A model generated the notes under the pieces. That model saw only the letters and a list, made by a program, of their open reading frames with translations, was not told the origin of the DNA and did no database searches. Shown piece after piece: positions 59,484 to 64,000 of a DNA stretch of 64,000 nt. Each line of letters begins with the position of its first letter. Position 1 is the stretch's first letter. The position numbers and the translations under genes are program-made. The DNA lies in contig CAVXNM010000030.1 of assembly GCA_963763115.1 (NCBI GenBank), positions 1 through 64,000 of the forward strand, read 5' to 3'. The DNA comes from CAVQCA01 sp963763115. GTDB lineage: Bacteria; Pseudomonadota; Gammaproteobacteria; UBA9214.

Positions 59484-60419
59484 TTAGCCGTGGGACATCA
59501 GCGCGCGCACCAGCTCGCCGCAGACGTCGGTTCCCGACATACGGTCGAAACCCAGAAACATCGCCGATGGATTCAGTTCGAGAAAGCGCAGCGTGCCGTG
59601 CGCGTCGCCCTTCAGATCCATGCCGGTGTAGCGCAGGCCCAGCAGCTTTGCGGCAGCGATACATTGCGCGTTGACCGCGTCGGGAAGAAAGACCGGCTCA
59701 ATGGCTTCCTCGTTTTGCCTGAAGTCCAGCGCTTTGGTGATGATGCGCAATGCCGCCACCACGCGGCCGTCAATTACGTAGACGCGGAAATCGTCGCCGG
59801 GCAGCAGTTCCTGGAATGTCACTGGTGCCGCCGACAGCTTGCTCAATCGTTCTGGCGTCAGGTCCGATTCGAGCAGCATTTGTGTGTTTGCGCCGCCGGC
59901 CACCGGCTTGTAAACGACCGGCCCCCGTTCGGCGAATCGCCACACCTCGTCGGGATCGTTGCTCCAGAGCGTGCGCGGCACCGGTAGGCCCGCTGACGAC
60001 AGCAACGTCATCTGGAACGGCTTGGTGATGTTGTGCCGGATGCTCAGGGGGTTATAAGCTGGAACGCCGGCGGTCTCCCAGCGATACAGCATCGCGGACA
60101 ACAGAGTACTGCGTTCCCGGAACTTGATGAGCGTGCGGCGCCAGTCGGCTTCCATGTCCCGGTCGGCGTCGACGCCGTAACCGGCTGGGCTGTCGTAGAG
60201 GCTGCGGACGTAGACGGCGGCCGGACGCGGTACGCGAACGCCGTCGATGGAGATGTCGTCCGGCTGCTCGCCGAGACTGACGCGCAGCGCACCGGGAAAC
60301 CGCTGCGGGTCCAGTACCAGCGGTTCCCGTTGCGCCGCGCGCAGGCGATCGCGCAGTGCGCGCACGTGGTCGTCGTCCAGCGACCCGCAAAGAACGACCG
60401 GGCGTCGGCCATCGCTCAT
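59484..60419 (-). CDS. ATP-grasp peptide ligase, graspetide type (311 aa)
   Basis: The C-terminal half shows the ATP-grasp fold: GPVVYKPVAGGANTQML (ATP-binding Lys), FQELLPGDDFRVYVIDGRVV and the metal site LRFLELNPSAMFLGFD (E-x-N). The N-terminal ~110 residues form the pre-ATP-grasp part. Size and order match MvdD/RimK-like ligases of graspetides, which join side-chain carboxylates to Thr/Ser/Lys side chains. ATG 60419 is chosen; it is 20 nt after the precursor gene. The ester- or amide-forming enzyme for the adjacent precursor. Confidence 0.85.
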   Translation of the reverse strand: MSDGRRPVVLCGSLDDDHVRALRDRLRAAQREPLVLDPQRFPGALRVSLGEQPDDISIDGVRVPRPAAVYVRSLYDSPAGYGVDADRDMEADWRRTLIKFRERSTLLSAMLYRWETAGVPAYNPLSIRHNITKPFQMTLLSSAGLPVPRTLWSNDPDEVWRFAERGPVVYKPVAGGANTQMLLESDLTPERLSKLSAAPVTFQELLPGDDFRVYVIDGRVVAALRIITKALDFRQNEEAIEPVFLPDAVNAQCIAAAKLLGLRYTGMDLKGDAHGTLRFLELNPSAMFLGFDRMSGTDVCGELVRALMSHG

Positions 60420-60439
60420 TCGTGCTACCGCGCCGTGCG

Positions 60440-60709
60440 TCACTCTTCGCCCAGAGACTGCGTCGTCACCTCGCCCTGCGACGGAAACCGGCCCGTGCCA
60501 CCGAATACATTGCGGATGATGTCGTTGACTGGATCCGCGTAGTCGGCTAACGGCGGACGCGGTCCGGTCCAGGGTGTATCGTTCCAAGAGGGGTCTTCGC
60601 TTCCGGCCAGCGAGGTCATGTTGGTTTGGCCGCCATGAACCTTGCCCAGCTCCGCAATGAACAACTCGCTGTCCAGGTTTTCGAGTTTCAGTTTTCGATC
60701 GGTCTTCAT
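60440..60709 (-). CDS. Graspetide precursor peptide (89 aa)
   Basis: ATG 60709 follows AAAGGAG. The leader MKTDRKLKLENLDSELFIAE then LGKVHGG is followed by a variable part and a C-terminal VTTQSLGEE. Residues 82-89, TTQSLGEE, fit the TTxxxxEE core of plesiocin-type (group 2) graspetides, here present once and at the very end. The downstream ATP-grasp ligase would link the two Thr to the two Glu as a bicyclic ring. No protease or transporter is seen nearby. Confidence 0.85.
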   Translation of the reverse strand: MKTDRKLKLENLDSELFIAELGKVHGGQTNMTSLAGSEDPSWNDTPWTGPRPPLADYADPVNDIIRNVFGGTGRFPSQGEVTTQSLGEE

Positions 60710-61263
60710 AGTGCGCTCCTTTAAAAGTGGGTTGAGACGGGAAAGTCTGAGCAGGTTTCGTGCCGGGCGCCGGCCGGTGTCGCGTAAGCCGTTGGGCTCA
60801 GGCTAAAAATCTGTGCCGCCGGCGTCCTCGGTGGATGCCCGACCGTCGCGATGTGTCGAGCACGCACCAACAGAACCGGGCGAAACTGTTGGTAACCGCA
60901 TGACACTGCGGTTCCCGGTCCTGGAAGGCGGATTGGCCTTAATGAATGCGTAGAGGAGAGCCGAATCTAACCGCAGTTTGCAGCTGTTGGGTATCTGGCA
61001 TCACAGGCGGATTTCTAGGCAGACGTGAAAGGTCAATGCAACGACCACTTGTTACGTCACGAGGTATTGTCTGAAAACAGTACTTTCGAGACTTTCCGTG
61101 TACCGACAGGTATGTCGCGTTTAGGCCCAAAACAAGACATGCCGAGGCAAGGCGATTATGACCGGAATGCAGAACCGGACGTTCCCACATCGCAATCAGA
61201 ACTTCTTAGAACGGCCAGATTAGGTCATTTCGCATGGCTTGCAATGCGAGCACAACAGATCCG
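60710..61263. other. Gap with a repeat-family copy
   Basis: No gene supported. It must contain the promoter of the graspetide genes near 60720-60800. A member of the dispersed repeat family (AAGACATGCCGAGGC, TTATGACCGGAATGCAGAACC) lies at about 61130-61190. Confidence 0.45.
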
Positions 61264-61587
61264 TCACAAGAAATTTCCTGCTGTACATTGTGATACAGGA
61301 TAGGAAGGACGCCTGTCGAATAAAAGCACTGCCACCCCATCTTCTGAAGCGCGAGCGACGTATGCTGAGCGTCTGTATATTTTAACGATATGGTGCGTGT
61401 AAAAGCATGTGAAGGCCAATTCAACAGGTTGTAAGAGTAACAAGGTGGTGTCGGTTTCGATAAACATGCCAACGCTACTGATGTCACGCACCTTGCAGTG
61501 TTGTGTACTTTCTCCATGAGCATACACATAGACCTGTGTATTATCAGAGTGACGACGAGTATGGTGACGTCGTTCGGTCGATTTCAT
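61264..61587 (-). CDS. PilZ-domain protein (107 aa)
   Basis: The N-terminus MKSTERRHHTRRHSDNTQVY includes RRHHTRR like the c-di-GMP motif RxxxR, and VRDISSVGMFIETD matches the second motif (D/NxSxxG). The rest is a beta barrel, ending FDRRPSYPVS. A small cytosolic c-di-GMP receptor, partner unknown. ATG 61587 is chosen, but an in-frame start at 61659 is also possible. Confidence 0.72.
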   Translation of the reverse strand: MKSTERRHHTRRHSDNTQVYVYAHGESTQHCKVRDISSVGMFIETDTTLLLLQPVELAFTCFYTHHIVKIYRRSAYVARASEDGVAVLLFDRRPSYPVSQCTAGNFL

Positions 61588-61812
61588 GATCTGTTTACGT
61601 CCTGTAAGCGCCCGATTCCTGTCATTAACTGCTTGCATATATTTCTTTAATCTAAACATCTGAAATCGGGAAACCTGACGTTCCCTGGATCACTGATCAT
61701 ATCTCAGTGGAGGCATAAGCTGCCGTTCCCGTTATGCAATCAGTACTACCGAATACGGTCGCTGTCGAACATACAGCCAGTAAAATACTGCGACCCGAAG
61801 ATTCCGTATGAC

Positions 61813-61980
61813 TTAGTGCAAGTTAAGCGGCTGTTGCGGGAAATGACGCCTGTAAATTTGCAGTAAAATGAGGGCTTTCTTGTGTGATTCTATAGCCGCC
61901 GTAAACAAGCCGACCTGTTGTAGTCGGCGTACGATTTCAAGCTGATGTATCAGTCTTATTCTGCACTCTGTCTTATTCAT
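61813..61980 (-). CDS. Small basic helical protein (55 aa)
   Basis: ATG 61980 follows an excellent ribosome binding site (AAAGGAGGG). The product MNKTECRIRLIHQLEIVRRL then QQVGLFTAAIESHKKALILL is a continuous helix pair with a basic C-terminus. No known family. Its initiation signal makes it more credible than most short frames here. Confidence 0.6.
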   Translation of the reverse strand: MNKTECRIRLIHQLEIVRRLQQVGLFTAAIESHKKALILLQIYRRHFPQQPLNLH

Positions 61981-62714
61981 TGTCTCGTCCCTCCTTTCCA
62001 GGTAATTGCCTCTTCTTACATATGAAGGCGGATAATGTGGAGGTTACTCGTGACTACTGTCTATGTTTCAGCCCCTTAATTTTTCACAATCGCATGGATT
62101 TTGTATACATCTGCTGTCAATAGTGCTAGCACATGCCATAAATATAAATATGTCTAATTATCAATTAGATAACGAATTGCCTATTGTTCATGGATTTTGC
62201 AACTGTAAATAATCTGGACAGCAGTATTCAATCAGTAGAATCTACACTCAAAATAATTGGATTTGTATATCAAGTGGTTGATGAATTTTTATCTCTCTTT
62301 CCACTTTGTGTTGTAACTGTTAAGTCTTCTACTACTGCATTTGGTCTGATACGGGATGATGGCTGTCGACCCATATTTGGTTCCTCTACTTCCGATCGCA
62401 GTACAAACACGACATGTCCCGTAGCGCGCCGGACGTCCGGTTAGGGTCCGGAAGCTGCCATTCACTGGTTTGTTATATTTCGATTAACTAAACGACCGGA
62501 AAGGGCCGCAAACCTGCCGTGCCCCGGATCAATGCTTTTGTCTTGGTTGCAGCAATTCCTGTTCTTCAGTATTTCCTTATGCTCTCTGTTGTACAAAGAG
62601 ACAATATACATCGTGTGACCAGCGCCCTATCCTGAAATCCTGCGGGGCAGTGCACGCCCGTACCAACCGACTAAAGCCCCGGCCACCGTGTCGAGGACTT
62701 GATTGGAGGTCGGC
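61981..62714. other. AT-rich gap with repeat-family copies
   Basis: No gene supported. The repeat motif recurs near 62400-62530 (ACGACATGTCCCG, GGAAGCTGCCATTCACTGG). An open frame at 62184-62444 has no ribosome binding site and unusual composition. Confidence 0.4.
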
Positions 62715-62915
62715 ATGACTTACATAGATGAATTCCACAGCGATCACGATCGTTATATGAAGCGGTTGCTAGCCCGCTTGGCTCTGTACGCCGACGAGCC
62801 CTTCCCGAAGACAGATGCAGACCGCAGGCGGCTGATCGCCACGCGTGGCCGCATGATCGCGCCATGGCAACTTGATACCCTGAGGCGTTGGTGTCGGCGT
62901 CAGAATCTAGCCTGA
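62715..62915 (+). CDS. Small hypothetical protein (66 aa)
   Basis: ATG 62715 follows TTGGAGGTCGGC. The protein MTYIDEFHSDHDRYMKRLLA is helical, with RRLIATRGRMIAPWQLDTLRRWCRR at the end, basic and soluble. Not recognised. Stands alone between repeat-rich stretches. Confidence 0.55.
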   Translation: MTYIDEFHSDHDRYMKRLLARLALYADEPFPKTDADRRRLIATRGRMIAPWQLDTLRRWCRRQNLA

Positions 62916-63311
62916 AAACGAAATGGCGACCCGAATGCCGCCGCGTTATGTCTTGGATGCGCCCGAAAGAAGACATTTCCATACGATGACTTTATGTCTG
63001 AAATGCAGCAATCCCGGACCATTAGAATTTTCTTATCCAGCTATCGGACTCGCCTGACAGACCCCCACTGCCAACCATGCCAGACTCGCGGCATGGACCA
63101 ATGCATACACTACTCGTAAAAAAAGCGACCCCAAGGCCGTTACGTTATGCCTTAAATATGCCCCAGAGAAGACTTACCGGGGCGAGGCACTTATGATCGG
63201 AATGCAACAACGGATATGAACGATTGAATCAAGCGTCGCGCTTTGGCGCGACTGGCCTAATAAGGGCAAACTTGAATAATTCGTTTTGTTACGTCTGGCC
63301 TGGGTCATTAC
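62916..63311. other. Repeat-rich gap
   Basis: Two copies of the short repeat (GAAAGAAGACATTTCC at about 62967; AGAGAAGACTTACCGGGGC at about 63170) flank a decayed copy of the 57215-57300 region at 63015-63112, ending GCATGGACCAATGCATACACT. No intact gene. Confidence 0.55.
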
Positions 63312-63593
63312 ATGACCCGCAACATCGATAGTGACGGTGCCTTTGTCGAGGCACGCGGGCTGGTGTTGCATCCCAATTACATCCTGGAACTGGAAGTCAG
63401 GCTGCCACGCGAGAACCCGGGTCACGTGGCGGTCAAGGCACTGGTGGTTCGGAACACAGTGCCAGGTGTGGGACTGCTGTTCACAAACAGCAGTGCCGAG
63501 CTCACTCAGCAAATAGGAACGCATATTCAGGAGCTACTCGAGACCGACACGTTACAGGACTTAGCCGGGCACCGTCGCGCCGCAGGCTTGTAA
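63312..63593 (+). CDS. PilZ-like protein, probably N-terminally truncated (93 aa)
   Basis: MTRNIDSDGAFVEARGLVLH fits the NxSxxGAF part of PilZ domains, followed by YILELEVRLPRENPGHVAVK and VPGVGLLFTNSSAELTQQI. The N-terminal RxxxR motif is absent; a stop lies about 40 nt upstream of the start in the same frame, so the gene may have lost its 5' end. Convergent with the kinase gene by 45 bp. Confidence 0.6.
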   Translation: MTRNIDSDGAFVEARGLVLHPNYILELEVRLPRENPGHVAVKALVVRNTVPGVGLLFTNSSAELTQQIGTHIQELLETDTLQDLAGHRRAAGL

Positions 63594-63638
63594 TCTATCC
63601 CCACCACGCAGGCGTAATTCCTGTCGCACTGTTCTACG

Positions 63639-64000
63639 TCAGCTGGGGAGTATGCAGCGCGCGACGGTGCCCTTACCCGGTGTGGAATCGATCGTGAGTT
63701 CACAGCCAATCATGGCAGCGCGATAGCGCATGATGCGCAGGCCGTACCCTTCCTTTTCACCGCTATCCGGCTGAAAGCCCTTGCCATCGTCACTAACCGA
63801 AAGCTCGAGCCGCCGGTTTTGCCGATTCAGGCTGAGGGTGATGTGACTGGCCTGTGCGTGCCGGACCGCATTGTGAATCATCTCTTGGGCGATGCGGTAG
63901 AGCTGCATGGCGATGGCACGGTCCTCTACCTCAACACCGCCGCGTGACCGCGTGGTAAACCGGCAACTGATGCCCGTGGCCGCCTGAGTCTCTTTGGCCA
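63639..64000 (-). CDS. Sensor histidine kinase, C-terminal ATPase domain (partial)
   Basis: The frame continues past the right edge. The N box reads YRIAQEMIHNAVRHAQASHI, the G1 box VSDDGKGF, and the G2 box GYGLRIMRYRAAMIG, ending GKGTVARCILPS. This HATPase layout is that of NarX/DegS-type (HPK7) two-component kinases. Sensor and dimerisation parts lie outside the window. Confidence 0.85.
   Translation of the reverse strand, partial: AKETQAATGISCRFTTRSRGGVEVEDRAIAMQLYRIAQEMIHNAVRHAQASHITLSLNRQNRRLELSVSDDGKGFQPDSGEKEGYGLRIMRYRAAMIGCELTIDSTPGKGTVARCILPS

Noticed and set aside
62184..62444. 86-aa plus-strand frame
   Set aside because: No ribosome binding site; its end runs into a repeat-family copy.
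53640..63210. CRISPR array or integron attC array
   Set aside because: The repeats are irregularly spaced over 10 kb, diverged, without spacer units or an adjacent cas or integron integrase gene.

Overview
The window reads as one chromosomal segment of a gammaproteobacterium. The core block infC-rpmI-rplT-pheS-pheT-ihfA-merR-tRNA-Pro, with thrS upstream, is the usual gammaproteobacterial order. uvrB, an aspartate aminotransferase and a GspH/FimT pseudopilin follow. A DsrC-like protein hints at a Chromatiales-type relative, but the genus cannot be fixed from this sequence.

Layout. 1-3.7 kb: small genes, two lipoproteins and a DUF1330 protein. 4.6-5.8 kb: a DUF4224 gene and a tyrosine integrase. 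5.85-26.9 kb: a 21-kb island bounded by a perfect 47-bp direct repeat of the 3' part of tRNA-Pro(GGG). It carries an oxygenase-rich biosynthetic cluster: three Rieske proteins, two diiron proteins, a fatty-acid-hydroxylase-type membrane protein, a ferredoxin, GH3 and AsnB-type ligases, acyltransferase-like proteins, an MMPL exporter, and two Mpo1/DUF962 domains, one fused to an amidohydrolase. There is no PKS or NRPS. 27-39 kb: conserved core genes with tRNA-Val and tRNA-Asn. 39.0-49.6 kb: a 10.5-kb element in tRNA-Asn, bounded by 42-bp direct repeats, with an integrase, an AlpA-like regulator, a family A DNA polymerase, a small terminase subunit and a major capsid protein, but no large terminase, portal or tail genes. 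It looks like a phage satellite. 49.5-53.4 kb: relics of a serine recombinase, IS21 and radC among chromosomal genes (Mth938-like, DsrC-like).

53.6-64 kb is a repeat-rich accessory region. It holds an intact IS1595-family element with an 8-bp target duplication, a retron-type reverse transcriptase preceded by a structured RNA closed by a perfect 15-bp inverted repeat, a two-gene graspetide (RiPP) cluster whose precursor ends in TTQSLGEE, several very small genes, two PilZ-type proteins and the 3' end of a sensor kinase gene.

How the parts may work together (inference). The island operons combine lipid-type hydroxylation, Rieske and diiron oxidation, acyl activation and transfer, amide formation or hydrolysis, and export, which fits production of a modified lipid or acyl-amide. 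The tRNA-Asn element would use its own terminase small subunit and capsid with a helper phage's remaining parts. The retron and graspetide are independent accessory cargo.
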